A DNA stretch of 37,890 nucleotides from Flavobacteriales bacterium (GTDB taxonomy: Bacteria > Bacteroidota > Bacteroidia > Flavobacteriales > Flavobacteriaceae): the NCBI GenBank assembly GCA_002705485.1, contig PAGT01000008.1:1-37890 (forward strand), given 5' to 3'. Each line of letters starts with the position of its first letter. The stretch's first letter is position 1. Positions 16,299-24,703 of this stretch are shown here, piece after piece. Both the position numbers and the translations under genes were made by a program. The notes under the pieces are model-generated. The model was not told where the DNA came from and ran no database searches. It worked only from the letters and a program-made list of their open reading frames with translations.

Positions 16299-16926
16299 CG
16301 TAAGTAGTTGGCCAGTTTCCATTTGAACTAACATCACTGAGTGAACCTAAAACGATATCTGGTCCATTTACTCCGTCCACGGACATTAGACCTTTTTCTT
16401 GTTTCAATAGATCTTTATTTTGATCAAACAACACAATATCCTTAGAGACTCTAACTTCAAAAACAGGGACATTATATCCGTTTTTATCAATAATATCAGC
16501 TTTAATTTGAAATGTTTCGTTGACCCCATCAATTGGAACTTTTGACATTTGTTTATACCTATCAGAGTTTCCAAATAAAGAATCTTTAACAGACGCAAAT
16601 CCTAATGTATCAATAACAATTATTTCTCGTAACATGTCGATTCTAAAAGTCCTGTCATATTCGAGAAAACTTGAATCACGTTTTTGAATAAGTGTATATT
16701 GAGCAGTTTCAACAAAATTGATCAAACTGTCAAAATTATCGCAATAAAAGCCGTTAACGCTTTTATAAGCAATTTGAGAATTTCTTATGTCTTTCAATCT
16801 ATCTATTACTTTTAAATATCTTTCGTTTTTAACTTTGTTAAATTCAATGGGTCCATTTATAGAGCTATAAACTTTATAACCAAAGAATAGAACAAGTACC
16901 CAAAGTACGGCCTTGATAATTTTCAT
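16279..16926 (-). CDS. Conserved flavobacterial membrane protein with pseudopilin-like layout
   Basis: Protein of 215 aa, function unknown. A single N-terminal transmembrane helix (about 3-20, IIKAVLWVLVLFFGYKV) runs into a polar helix (ERYLKVIDRLKDIRNSQIAYK), then NGFYCDNFDSLINFV and a beta-rich C-terminal part with SVDGVNGPDIVLGS. A long N-terminal helix followed by an 'xxIRNSQxAYxxxNGxY' element is the layout of type II/IV pseudopilins, but no prepilin peptidase site (G-F-T-L-x-E) is present. The start ATG at 16926 begins at the hydrophobic helix like relatives I remember; an in-frame ATG at 16947 would add 7 residues (MEFISKY). It overlaps the DUF3822 start by 20 bases and is first of a unit with DUF3822 and rsmD. 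Confidence 0.75.
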   Translation of the reverse strand: MKIIKAVLWVLVLFFGYKVYSSINGPIEFNKVKNERYLKVIDRLKDIRNSQIAYKSVNGFYCDNFDSLINFVETAQYTLIQKRDSSFLEYDRTFRIDMLREIIVIDTLGFASVKDSLFGNSDRYKQMSKVPIDGVNETFQIKADIIDKNGYNVPVFEVRVSKDIVLFDQNKDLLKQEKGLMSVDGVNGPDIVLGSLSDVSSNGNWPTTYDAIARN

Positions 16927-16969
16927 GTATTTTGATATGAATTCCATATTTTAAATAATTATATTTAAA

Positions 16970-16977
16970 CAAATCTA
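16970..16977 (-). promoter_or_regulatory. Putative -7 box for the pseudopilin-like/DUF3822/rsmD unit
   Basis: On the minus strand this reads TAGATTTG, a full match to the Bacteroidota -7 element TAnnTTTG. The nearest TTTG upstream (16991-16994) leaves only 13 bases, shorter than usual, so the -33 box is unclear. It lies 44 bases upstream of the ATG at 16926. Confidence 0.35.
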
Positions 16978-17030
16978 CAATTTTTTTTTTCAAAATATTT
17001 TAAATTAAAATTGACATTTATTTAGTTTTA

Positions 17031-18422
17031 ATGCAGCCTTATAATCTATATAAAAGTTTAGTAACCAATTTTGAATATGAACCTACTGCAGATCAAAAAT
17101 CTGCATTCAAATTATTGAGTTCTTTTATTTTTGATAATAACATCAAAATTTTTTTGTTGAAAGGTTTCGCTGGCACTGGAAAAACAACAATTATGAAGAC
17201 ATTAATTGAAAATTTAGATCAAATTAATATTAAATTTTCGTTAATGGCACCAACGGGGAGGGCAGCTAAAGTTTTATCGACTTACACTAAAAAAAAAGCT
17301 TACACAATTCATAGAAAGATTTATTACACCAAATTTGATAGTACAGGCGTATTTAAGCCAAGACTAAAAAAGAATAAAAATAAAAATGTTCTATTTATAA
17401 TTGATGAAGCATCATTAATTTCTGATAATGACAGTCAAAAAGAATTGTTTTCAACTGAATCTTTGATGAATGATATAATAAATCATATTGATTTTAAAAC
17501 CAATTCCAAACTTATCTTCTTGGGTGACTCTGCTCAACTTCCGCCTGTAAAACTTTCATTGAGTCCAGCCCTAAATAAAGATTTTTTGCTGGACAAATTC
17601 AAAGTAGATATTGATCAAATAGAGATGTCAAATGTGGTTAGACAGTCGAATGAGTCTGGGATTTTAAATAATGCAACAACAATAAGAAATAAAATTTTTA
17701 AAAATGAATTTGATTTTATATTTACAGAATCAAAGGACGTCATCAATTTAAATGATGGCTTTGAAGTTCAAGATTCAATACAGAGCTCTTATGATGAATT
17801 TGGAATGAGCAATACAATTATCATAGTAAGATCAAATAAAAGAGCAAACCTTTACAACGAGCAAATTAGAAAGATGATTCTTTCTAAAAACCATAAGGTT
17901 TGTGTCGGTGATAACTTAATGATTACTAAAAATAATTACTTTTGGTTACAATCTGATTCTGAGATTCCTTTTTTAGCTAATGGTGATATTATTGAAGTCA
18001 TAGAAATATATAGTTTTATTGAGATATATGGGTTTGAATTTGCCAAGGTAAAAGTTAAGATGTTAGATTATGAAAATTCAAAGTTCTTTGATACAATCTT
18101 AATATTAAACTCATTAGATTCTGAAACTCCATCACTAAACTATGAGCAAAACAGAAATTTGTACACTCAAGTTTCAAAGGATTACGAAAATGTAAAATCT
18201 AAGTACATTAAATACAAAAAAACAAAGGAAAATCCTTATTTAAATGCTTTAAATATCAAATTTTCTTATTCAATTACTTGTCACAAAGCTCAAGGTGGTC
18301 AATGGCCTGTTGTATTTATAGAAAAACCTTATTTGAAAGATGGAATTAATAATGATTATCTAAGATGGTTGTATACTGCCGTAACAAGAGCTGAAAATAA
18401 AGTTTATCTGATTGGTTTCTAA
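17031..18422 (+). CDS. RecD-like SF1B ATP-dependent DNA helicase
   Basis: Stand-alone 5'-3' type DNA helicase, 463 aa, of the small RecD2-like (AAA_30 plus UvrD_C_2) group common in Bacteroidota. Walker A is GFAGTGKTT (45-53); then MAPTGRAAKVLS (motif Ia), FIIDEASLIS (Walker B), LIFLGDSAQLPPV (motif III) and VVRQS (motif IV) follow, with the C-terminal motif V TCHKAQGGQW and motif VI YTAVTRAENKVYLIGF. It lacks the RecBCD-type and RecD2-type N-terminal extensions (HhH), so it is not classical RecD. It is divergent from the pseudopilin-like gene and followed 39 bases later by kdsB. A role in repair or replication restart is inferred. Confidence 0.9.
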   Translation: MQPYNLYKSLVTNFEYEPTADQKSAFKLLSSFIFDNNIKIFLLKGFAGTGKTTIMKTLIENLDQINIKFSLMAPTGRAAKVLSTYTKKKAYTIHRKIYYTKFDSTGVFKPRLKKNKNKNVLFIIDEASLISDNDSQKELFSTESLMNDIINHIDFKTNSKLIFLGDSAQLPPVKLSLSPALNKDFLLDKFKVDIDQIEMSNVVRQSNESGILNNATTIRNKIFKNEFDFIFTESKDVINLNDGFEVQDSIQSSYDEFGMSNTIIIVRSNKRANLYNEQIRKMILSKNHKVCVGDNLMITKNNYFWLQSDSEIPFLANGDIIEVIEIYSFIEIYGFEFAKVKVKMLDYENSKFFDTILILNSLDSETPSLNYEQNRNLYTQVSKDYENVKSKYIKYKKTKENPYLNALNIKFSYSITCHKAQGGQWPVVFIEKPYLKDGINNDYLRWLYTAVTRAENKVYLIGF

Positions 18423-18461
18423 TATAATAAGATAAATGTATTTTTATAAATAAATTGAAAA

Positions 18462-19190
18462 ATGAAAGCTTTAGCACTAATTCCTGCTAGAATTGACTCT
18501 AAAAGATTACCTGGAAAACTTATGATGGATTTAGGAGGGGTTCCACTCATAAATAGAACTTATGAAAATATTTCAGCTACCAATTTATTTGATAAAGTTG
18601 TAGTTGTAACCAATTCCAAAATTATTTACAATTCAATCATTAAAAGCGGTGGCAATGCTTTCTTCAGCAAAAAAAAACATAGATGTGGAACAGACAGAAT
18701 TGCAGAGTATGCAATTAAGTCTTCAAATGATATTGTTGTGAATGTCCAGGGCGATGAACCTTTTGTAGAAACAGAGTGTTTAAAAAAAATGCTAGAATTA
18801 TTTGAGAATGATACAAGCAAAAAAATTGATTTAATATCAATAATGAATAATCTCGATAAAAATGATTTTGAAAACACAAACAAGGTTAAGGTTTTGATTA
18901 ATGATAAATTCGATGCGATAATGTTTTCCCGCTCCATTAAAACTTTAAAAGAGATTTACAATAATGTAAACTTTATATATAAACATGTCGGTGTTTATGG
19001 ATTTCGAATGAACTGTCTTGAAGATTTTTACTCATCGAAGCCTTCAAATCTTGAAAAAAAAGAAAATTTGGAACAACTAAGATATATAGAAAAAGGAAAA
19101 ACAATTAGGATGATAAAAACCAACTACAGCGGATTTGGAATAGATGTTATGCAAGATTTGATCGAGGCAAGAAAAAAAATTAATGCATAG
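18462..19190 (+). CDS. kdsB: 3-deoxy-manno-octulosonate cytidylyltransferase (CMP-Kdo synthetase)
   Basis: Activates Kdo with CTP to CMP-Kdo for transfer to lipid A, a cytoplasmic step of LPS inner-core synthesis. It shows the nucleotide-binding start IPARIDSKRLPGK, then RCGTDRIAEY, VVNVQGDEPFVE (metal-binding Asp) and FSRSI, KHVGVYGF and YIEKGKTIRM in order. The length of 242 aa is right for KdsB. The C-terminal 8 bases overlap the acyltransferase gene, so the two are cotranslated, both serving envelope lipids. Confidence 0.95.
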   Translation: MKALALIPARIDSKRLPGKLMMDLGGVPLINRTYENISATNLFDKVVVVTNSKIIYNSIIKSGGNAFFSKKKHRCGTDRIAEYAIKSSNDIVVNVQGDEPFVETECLKKMLELFENDTSKKIDLISIMNNLDKNDFENTNKVKVLINDKFDAIMFSRSIKTLKEIYNNVNFIYKHVGVYGFRMNCLEDFYSSKPSNLEKKENLEQLRYIEKGKTIRMIKTNYSGFGIDVMQDLIEARKKINA

Positions 19191-19719
19191 GTTAGCTCAA
19201 ATAATATTATACAAAATTTTAAATTGGAAGATTTACGGTAATTACAATCTCCCTGATAAATGTGTATTAATTGTTGCCCCACACACTCACTGGATTGATT
19301 TTTTTATTGCGATACTCATTAGGAAAGCTATTAATCAAGAAATAAATTTTATAGGAAAAAAAGAACTTTTTAAATTCCCTCTAGGAATCCTTTTAAAGTA
19401 TTTGGGGGGTGAACCTGTTAATCGAAATAGCAAGACTAAAACAGTGGATTTAATTTCTGAAATTTTCAAAAATAAAAAACAATTTAGATTGGGTATTTCA
19501 CCAGAGGGTACTAGAAAAAAAACACTAGTTTGGAAAACAGGATTCTATTATATTGCTCAGAAATCTAATGTGCCGATAATTAGTGTTACTTTAAATTTTA
19601 AAGACAAAAACACCAAATTTTCAAAGCCTTTTTATGTGTCAGGTGATTTTAAAAAGGATGTCAAAGAATTGAAAACATTTTTTAATGGGGTTAAAGGGAA
19701 AGTTCCAAACTATTCTTGA
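19183..19719 (+). CDS. PlsC-type 1-acylglycerol-3-phosphate acyltransferase family protein
   Basis: Short LPLAT-fold acyltransferase, 178 aa, predicted to acylate a lysophospholipid-like or related lipid at the inner membrane. Catalytic HX4D is H34-T-H-W-I-D39, and the glycerol-phosphate motif PEGTRKK starts at residue 107; GGEPVNRNSKT provides the middle motif. No long transmembrane anchor is seen, though the first helix is amphipathic. It is coupled to kdsB, so the substrate could be lipid A-related or phosphatidic acid; the sequence does not decide. It overlaps the convergent yebC stop by 10 bases. Confidence 0.87.
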   Translation: MHRLAQIILYKILNWKIYGNYNLPDKCVLIVAPHTHWIDFFIAILIRKAINQEINFIGKKELFKFPLGILLKYLGGEPVNRNSKTKTVDLISEIFKNKKQFRLGISPEGTRKKTLVWKTGFYYIAQKSNVPIISVTLNFKDKNTKFSKPFYVSGDFKKDVKELKTFFNGVKGKVPNYS

Positions 19720-20432
19720 GATAATTCCATGTTGTGATAAATGTTTTGAACATCATCATCTTCTTCAATAGCTTCCATTAGGTTTTCCACTGCAATAATA
19801 TCATCTTTTTTCAAGTACTTATATTGTTTTGGTACTCTTTGGAATTCCGATGAGATAATTTCAATTTGTCTTTTTTCTAATTCTTTTTGAATCGTTCCAA
19901 AACTATCAAACATTGAGTACAAATAATATTGATCATTATTTTCATCTTTTACAGCTTCTTCTAATCCGAAATCAATTAATTCAAATTCCAAGTCATCTAT
20001 TTTTAAATCTGTTTTTATTTTAAAGCAACATAATCTTTCAAACATAAACTCTACAGATCCAGACGTTCCTAAATTTCCATCAAACTTATTGAAATAGCTT
20101 CTTATATTAGCTACTGTTCTATTATTATTATTACTAGCAGTTTCAATCAAAATTGCTACCCCTTTTGGTCCGTACCCCTCAAATAAAATTTCTTTATAAT
20201 TTTCCGATGATTTTTCTGAAGCCTTTTTAATAGCTCTTTCAATATTATTTTTAGGCATATTAACAGCCTTGGCATTTTGAATTATTGCCCTTAACCTTGA
20301 ATTAATCTCTGGATTAGGCCCTCCATCCTTTACAGCCATGCTCAGTTCTTTTCCAATTCTAGTAAAGGTTTTTGACATTGCGGACCATCTTTTTAATTTC
20401 CTAGCTTTTCTAAACTCAAATGCTCTGCCCAT
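19710..20432 (-). CDS. YebC/PmpR family protein
   Basis: Conserved cytoplasmic protein of 240 aa. The start MGRAFEFRKARKLKRW is the Bacteroidota version of the family start (usual MAGHSKWANIKHRK), followed by FTRIGKELSMAVKDGGPNPEINSRL, NMPKNNIERAIKKAS and EGYGPKGVAILIE, all family hallmarks; the C-terminal half is acidic (EAIEEDDDVQ). Members are annotated as transcription regulators, while more recent work ties some members to translation of proline-rich stretches. It is last in the gcvT-SDR-yebC unit, 25 bases after the SDR gene. Confidence 0.93.
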   Translation of the reverse strand: MGRAFEFRKARKLKRWSAMSKTFTRIGKELSMAVKDGGPNPEINSRLRAIIQNAKAVNMPKNNIERAIKKASEKSSENYKEILFEGYGPKGVAILIETASNNNNRTVANIRSYFNKFDGNLGTSGSVEFMFERLCCFKIKTDLKIDDLEFELIDFGLEEAVKDENNDQYYLYSMFDSFGTIQKELEKRQIEIISSEFQRVPKQYKYLKKDDIIAVENLMEAIEEDDDVQNIYHNMELSQE

Positions 20433-20457
20433 AATTAATTTTTTTTTTTAGATTAGT

Positions 20458-21270
20458 TTATAATGTTTTTCCAAGATCATTAAGCACAACATCGTAACCG
20501 AATTGGAGGTGTTTAGGAAATGTTTTTTTTTTTGAAAATAAAGCTAAATACCTATTGTCATTGGTTGTATAAACATATTTGTAATTTATTTTTTCAAAAT
20601 TTAATTTCTTGAGAATGGAGCTAATTAAATCAGTGTGTAATAATAAATCTTTACTCCCATGATGAATAATTCCAGTTAAATTTCTACTTATTATATAATG
20701 AATTTGTTTAGCAAAAAATTTGGCAGAATTAATGTTGACAATAAGATTTGGAAAAATTTCTATAGGATGTTGATTGAATATGTTTTTTTTTAATTCAACT
20801 ATCCTAGGTGAATTATTGTCAAAAATCATTGGGGATCTCAAAATAGCCCAGTTTTTATTTTTTAATCTTAAAATTTTATTTTCGATATTGATTTTAAATT
20901 TCCCATAAATACTATTTGAAAACGTTTTATCATCCTCATAACTTGGGAAGTTAGTAAAGTAGTCAAATACATTGGACGAGGAGATAAACATTAATTTAAT
21001 TTTTTTTAAATCACAATAGTTTATTAATTCATTATGAAATGATATCTGATTGTAAAAATCTCCAGAAATTGAAGAGATAACAATATTCGGTTGAATTTTA
21101 TTCAGAAGTCTAATAGACTTGTGTCGAATATCAAAATAATGAAATCTCTTATTTTTTTTAAAAATTATATTTTTGTAATAAGTACAATGTAAATTAAAAA
21201 AAGGGTTCAACTCCTTGTAAATAGCTTTTCCTAAGAACCCACTACCACCAAAAATCAAAATTTTTTTCAT
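20458..21270 (-). CDS. SDR/NAD-dependent sugar-nucleotide-binding family protein (RfbD-like)
   Basis: Rossmann-fold protein, about 270 aa, with ILIFGGSGFLGKAIYKEL (GxxGxxG nucleotide loop) at the N-terminus, SSISGDFYN and FISSSNVFDY in the middle, and Y-x-x-x-K (YGKFK) where the catalytic pair of extended SDRs is expected; WAILRSPMIF follows. This resembles dTDP-4-dehydrorhamnose reductase-like enzymes, but the substrate is unknown. I set the start at the ATG 21270, one base after the gcvT stop, because the upstream alternative at 21300 would overlap gcvT and add residues before the obvious MKKILIFGG beginning. The low charge variety and many Lys/Asn codons match neighbours. Confidence 0.8.
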   Translation of the reverse strand: MKKILIFGGSGFLGKAIYKELNPFFNLHCTYYKNIIFKKNKRFHYFDIRHKSIRLLNKIQPNIVISSISGDFYNQISFHNELINYCDLKKIKLMFISSSNVFDYFTNFPSYEDDKTFSNSIYGKFKINIENKILRLKNKNWAILRSPMIFDNNSPRIVELKKNIFNQHPIEIFPNLIVNINSAKFFAKQIHYIISRNLTGIIHHGSKDLLLHTDLISSILKKLNFEKINYKYVYTTNDNRYLALFSKKKTFPKHLQFGYDVVLNDLGKTL

Positions 21271-21271
21271 T

Positions 21272-22357
21272 TTATGTTTTAACAAAAGGAGGTTTGACAA
21301 TTGTAGATAAAATCATTTTATTTCTGATTTCTATTTGAATATTTAATCCAATACTTGAATTATCAAAATCTACATATCCCAAACCTATTCCTTTTTTTAA
21401 AACTGGTGACATCGTTCCAGACGTAACATAACCAATCTCATGACCTTTTAAATTAAATATTTTATATCCTTTTCTTGGAACACCTTTTTCTTCTAAAGTA
21501 AATGAAACCAACTTTCTGACAGGTTGATTGATAAAAGTTGATTCAATGAGTTCTTTACCTATAAATTCTTTTTCAAAACAAGTTATCCACTTTAGACCTG
21601 CTTCAATTGGATTTATTTTTTCATTTATGTCATTTCCATACAAACAATATCCCATTTCAATTCTCAGAGTGTCTCTTGAAGCTAAGCCAGCAGGTTTTAA
21701 TGAAAATTTATTTTTTAGACTAAATAGCTTATTCCAAATTTTTATTGCATCATCATTTTTGCAATAAATTTCAAAACCACCTGAACCTGTATAACCAGTC
21801 GTGGATAATACAACATCTTTACAGCCTGCAATTGAGGTTCTAATAAAGCTATAATTATTTAATAAGTTTGTGTTAATCCCAGTAATTTCATTTAGTAAAT
21901 TAAAAGATTTTGGACCTTGAACGGCTATTAAAGAAGTTTCATCGGATTTATTAGATATTTTATTTTTGAATTTTTTATTATGATGATTGATCCATTCCCA
22001 ATCTTTATCAATATTTGAGGCATTTACAACTAACATATATTCATTGTGATCAATTTTGTAGATAATAAGATCATCTATTATACCACCTCTTTCATTAGTC
22101 ATGCAATTGTATTGAGCTTTTCCAATATCTAATTTTTCAATGTTATTAGTACACAAATAGTTTAGCATCTTTAACGAATTTTTACCACTTATAAAAAATT
22201 CGCCCATATGCGAAACATCAAAAATACCAACACCATTTCTAACACCTAGGTGTTCTATGTTAACACCCTCGTATTGAACGGGCATAATAAATCCTGCAAA
22301 AGGTACCATTTTTGCATTATTTTCTATATGTTTTTCGTAAAGTGAGGTTTTTTTCAT
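21272..22357 (-). CDS. gcvT: Glycine cleavage system T protein (aminomethyltransferase)
   Basis: Transfers the methylene group from the lipoyl-bound aminomethyl intermediate of H protein to tetrahydrofolate, giving 5,10-methylene-THF and ammonia. The family order is visible: SLYEKHIENNAKMVPFAGF, FDVSHMGEF, CTNNIEKLDIGKAQY, NERGGIIDDLI (catalytic Asp), TGYTGSGGFEIY, GLASRDTLRIEMGYCLYG and GYVTSGTMSP. The length of 361 aa is standard. The gcvP and gcvH genes are not in this window, as usual in Bacteroidota where they are scattered. A 100-base gap separates it from thrC, and the SDR and yebC genes follow closely. Confidence 0.95.
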   Translation of the reverse strand: MKKTSLYEKHIENNAKMVPFAGFIMPVQYEGVNIEHLGVRNGVGIFDVSHMGEFFISGKNSLKMLNYLCTNNIEKLDIGKAQYNCMTNERGGIIDDLIIYKIDHNEYMLVVNASNIDKDWEWINHHNKKFKNKISNKSDETSLIAVQGPKSFNLLNEITGINTNLLNNYSFIRTSIAGCKDVVLSTTGYTGSGGFEIYCKNDDAIKIWNKLFSLKNKFSLKPAGLASRDTLRIEMGYCLYGNDINEKINPIEAGLKWITCFEKEFIGKELIESTFINQPVRKLVSFTLEEKGVPRKGYKIFNLKGHEIGYVTSGTMSPVLKKGIGLGYVDFDNSSIGLNIQIEIRNKMILSTIVKPPFVKT

Positions 22358-22457
22358 TATTAATGTAAATATGAAATATTTTAGTTTATTTAAAACATCA
22401 TAAAATTAAATATTATGAACAATATCAAGAAATATCAATTTAGACAGTAATTGTTGA

Positions 22458-23759
22458 TTAAATGGGTTTTTCCAACATAAATTTTTTGAAATCATTGTAT
22501 GTCTCCAGCTCATAAAATATTTTTTTCTTGGATGATAAATTCTTTCCTTGAATCGGTTGAGTAAGTTTTGTGTTTAGTTTTTTTTCTATTAACTCAGAAA
22601 ATTTTATTGGGTGTGCTGTTTCTAAAAACACACCTGTTGAACATTTGTTTAAAGACATGTATTTTTTTATTCCGAGATAACCAATTGCACCGTGTGGGTC
22701 AAGAACGTAATTCTCTTTATCAAAGATTTCTTTTACGGCATCTAAAGTTTCAATATCGTTAAAGCTGTATGATGAAAAGTTTTTTTTAAGATTTTCAAAA
22801 TTTTCAAAAACTTCAAGAATTCTAATAAAATTGCTAGGGTTAGAAACATCCATTGCATTTGAAATAGTTTCAACCGTTTTCAAAGGTTTATAAATTTTTG
22901 ATTGCATGTATCTTGGAACAGTGTCATTTGCGTTTGTACTAGCAATAAAATGTGATATAGGTAGCCCTAATTTCATTGAAATTATTCCTGCACATATATT
23001 ACCAAAATTTCCACTTGGGACACTAAAAGCTACATTATGTTTTTTTAGTTTTTTTAGTTTTTTTAGAGCAAAAAAATAATATATTGTTTGGGGAAGCCAT
23101 CTCGCCACATTAATTGAATTTGCTGATGTAAGGTTAAATTTTTTTTTTAAATCTTTATCTATAAATGCCTTTTTAACAATGTCTTGACATTTGTCAAAAT
23201 TTCCATTAATTCTTAAAGCTGTTATATTATTTCCAAAGCTTGTTAACTGTAATTCTTGAAACTCACTTACTTTATTTTTCGGGTAAAGAATTACTACTTT
23301 AGTAAATTTTGAGTTTAAAAATCCATTTCCAACTGCAGCTCCTGTATCACCTGACGTTGCTACTAAAACTGTATTGTATCTTGAATTTATATTGCTAAAG
23401 TGGTCTAAACAGTTAGCCATAAATCTTGCTCCTACGTCTTTAAATGCAAGGGTTGGGCCGTTAAATAGTTCAAGTGTGAATAAATTTTTTTCAAGTTCTA
23501 TTAAAGGGAAATCAAAATCAATTGTATTATTTAAAATTTTTTTAAGATTAATCTCGCTGATTGTACTTCCAATAAATGGTTTAATAACTTTGTAAGCTAT
23601 ATCTAAATCAGAATAATTTTCTAAATTTTGTATAAATTTATGATCTAATTTTTTTATTTTTTTTGGAAAAAATAAACTTCCATCATCTGCCAAGCCTTTT
23701 TTTAAAGCTACTTCAAAATTGACAAATTCATTTGATGAACCTAGACTTTTATACAACAT
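22458..23759 (-). CDS. thrC: Threonine synthase
   Basis: PLP enzyme that converts O-phosphohomoserine to threonine, last step of the pathway. The cofactor lysine is K107 in LAFKDVGARF; SGDTGAAVGNGF and SVPSGNFGNICAG (phosphate-binding loops) and DPHGAIGYLG follow. The length of 433 aa is the usual bacterial form with the N-terminal threonine synthase domain. It begins directly after the thrB stop with no spacer, in the order thrA-thrB-thrC. An unusual perfect 3x9-bp repeat (23040-23066) encodes LKKLKKLKK just before the phosphate-binding loop. Confidence 0.96.
   Translation of the reverse strand: MLYKSLGSSNEFVNFEVALKKGLADDGSLFFPKKIKKLDHKFIQNLENYSDLDIAYKVIKPFIGSTISEINLKKILNNTIDFDFPLIELEKNLFTLELFNGPTLAFKDVGARFMANCLDHFSNINSRYNTVLVATSGDTGAAVGNGFLNSKFTKVVILYPKNKVSEFQELQLTSFGNNITALRINGNFDKCQDIVKKAFIDKDLKKKFNLTSANSINVARWLPQTIYYFFALKKLKKLKKHNVAFSVPSGNFGNICAGIISMKLGLPISHFIASTNANDTVPRYMQSKIYKPLKTVETISNAMDVSNPSNFIRILEVFENFENLKKNFSSYSFNDIETLDAVKEIFDKENYVLDPHGAIGYLGIKKYMSLNKCSTGVFLETAHPIKFSELIEKKLNTKLTQPIQGKNLSSKKKIFYELETYNDFKKFMLEKPI
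23040..23066 (-). repeat. Perfect 3 x 9-bp tandem repeat inside thrC
   Basis: On the plus strand TTTTTTTAG is repeated three times without a mismatch; on the coding strand CTAAAAAAA encodes Leu-Lys-Lys three times. The unit is a multiple of 3, so copy-number change would keep the frame. Confidence 0.9.
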
Positions 23760-24689
23760 TTAAAAAAAATCTATTATTTTAATTCCCTTGTCATTGACTT
23801 TGGATAAGTGTATTTCGTAATCTAATTTAATCTTGTCATAAACTTTTTTCATCACTTTACTGACAATTTTAGCTTGATCCATTCCTCTGCAAAGTGAAAA
23901 AACTGAAGGTCCTGATCCCGAAATTCCACAACCCAAAGCCCCTGCTTCAATACTTGATGATTTTATCTCTGAAAATTTTGGTATTAAAATCGATCGAACA
24001 GGTTCTATTATTCTGTCATCCAGTGATCTTCCAATCAATTCATAATCTTTTTTGTTTAGTGCATGAACAAGTGCCCCTAAATTAGCAGACTGTTGAATCA
24101 TGTCATTTAAGCTAACTTGGTTTTTGATAATACTTCTTGAATCTTTAGTTTTTATTTCAATTTTTGGGTGAATTATTGAAAAAACTAAATCATTTGGGTA
24201 ATCAAGTTTTATAAAGTCTTTCTCTGACGAATTTCTCACAAATGTGAATCCCCCCATAAGAACTGCGCTAACATTGTCAGAATGAATAGTCCCACTGGAA
24301 GCTATTTCACCTTTTGATGCGAAATAAATCAGCTGATTATCGCTTAAAGGTTCACCAATTAGTTTATTAATGGCATATACTGTTCCTGCAGAACTTGCCG
24401 CACTACTTCCGATACCACTTCCTGGTTTTATTCCTTTATGTATATCAATTTCAAATCCACAGTTAACCTTTACGTTTTTTAATAAAGCTGAAGCTGCTAA
24501 TCCAGCAACATTAAGTGAAATATCGTTACTCAATTCATGCCCAGTTATTTTTTTAATGGATATCCCCTTTTTAGTTGTTTTTCTTACAGTAATTTCATCA
24601 CCAATTTTATCAAGGCATACACCTAAAATATCATAACCACATGATAGATTAGCTATACTTGCAGGCGAAAAAACTCTGATCTCTTTCAT
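23760..24689 (-). CDS. thrB: Homoserine kinase (GHMP family)
   Basis: Phosphorylates homoserine to O-phosphohomoserine in the cytoplasm. The GHMP ATP loop is PGSGIGSSAASSAG (about 90-103), preceded by the N-terminal FSPASIANLSCGYDILG, and the C-terminal motif GCGISGSGPSVFSL closes the active site. The length of 309 aa is normal. Its TAA is immediately followed by the thrC ATG, and the thrA stop is 14 bases upstream, so the three genes form one operon. Confidence 0.96.
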   Translation of the reverse strand: MKEIRVFSPASIANLSCGYDILGVCLDKIGDEITVRKTTKKGISIKKITGHELSNDISLNVAGLAASALLKNVKVNCGFEIDIHKGIKPGSGIGSSAASSAGTVYAINKLIGEPLSDNQLIYFASKGEIASSGTIHSDNVSAVLMGGFTFVRNSSEKDFIKLDYPNDLVFSIIHPKIEIKTKDSRSIIKNQVSLNDMIQQSANLGALVHALNKKDYELIGRSLDDRIIEPVRSILIPKFSEIKSSSIEAGALGCGISGSGPSVFSLCRGMDQAKIVSKVMKKVYDKIKLDYEIHLSKVNDKGIKIIDFF

Positions 24690-24703
24690 TTTAAATAATT
24701 TTT

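Noticed and set aside
23040..23066. A-AAA-AAA slippery heptamers in thrC as programmed frameshift sites
   Set aside because: The frame continues normally to a full-length enzyme, no downstream stimulatory structure is evident, and A-runs are common in this genome.
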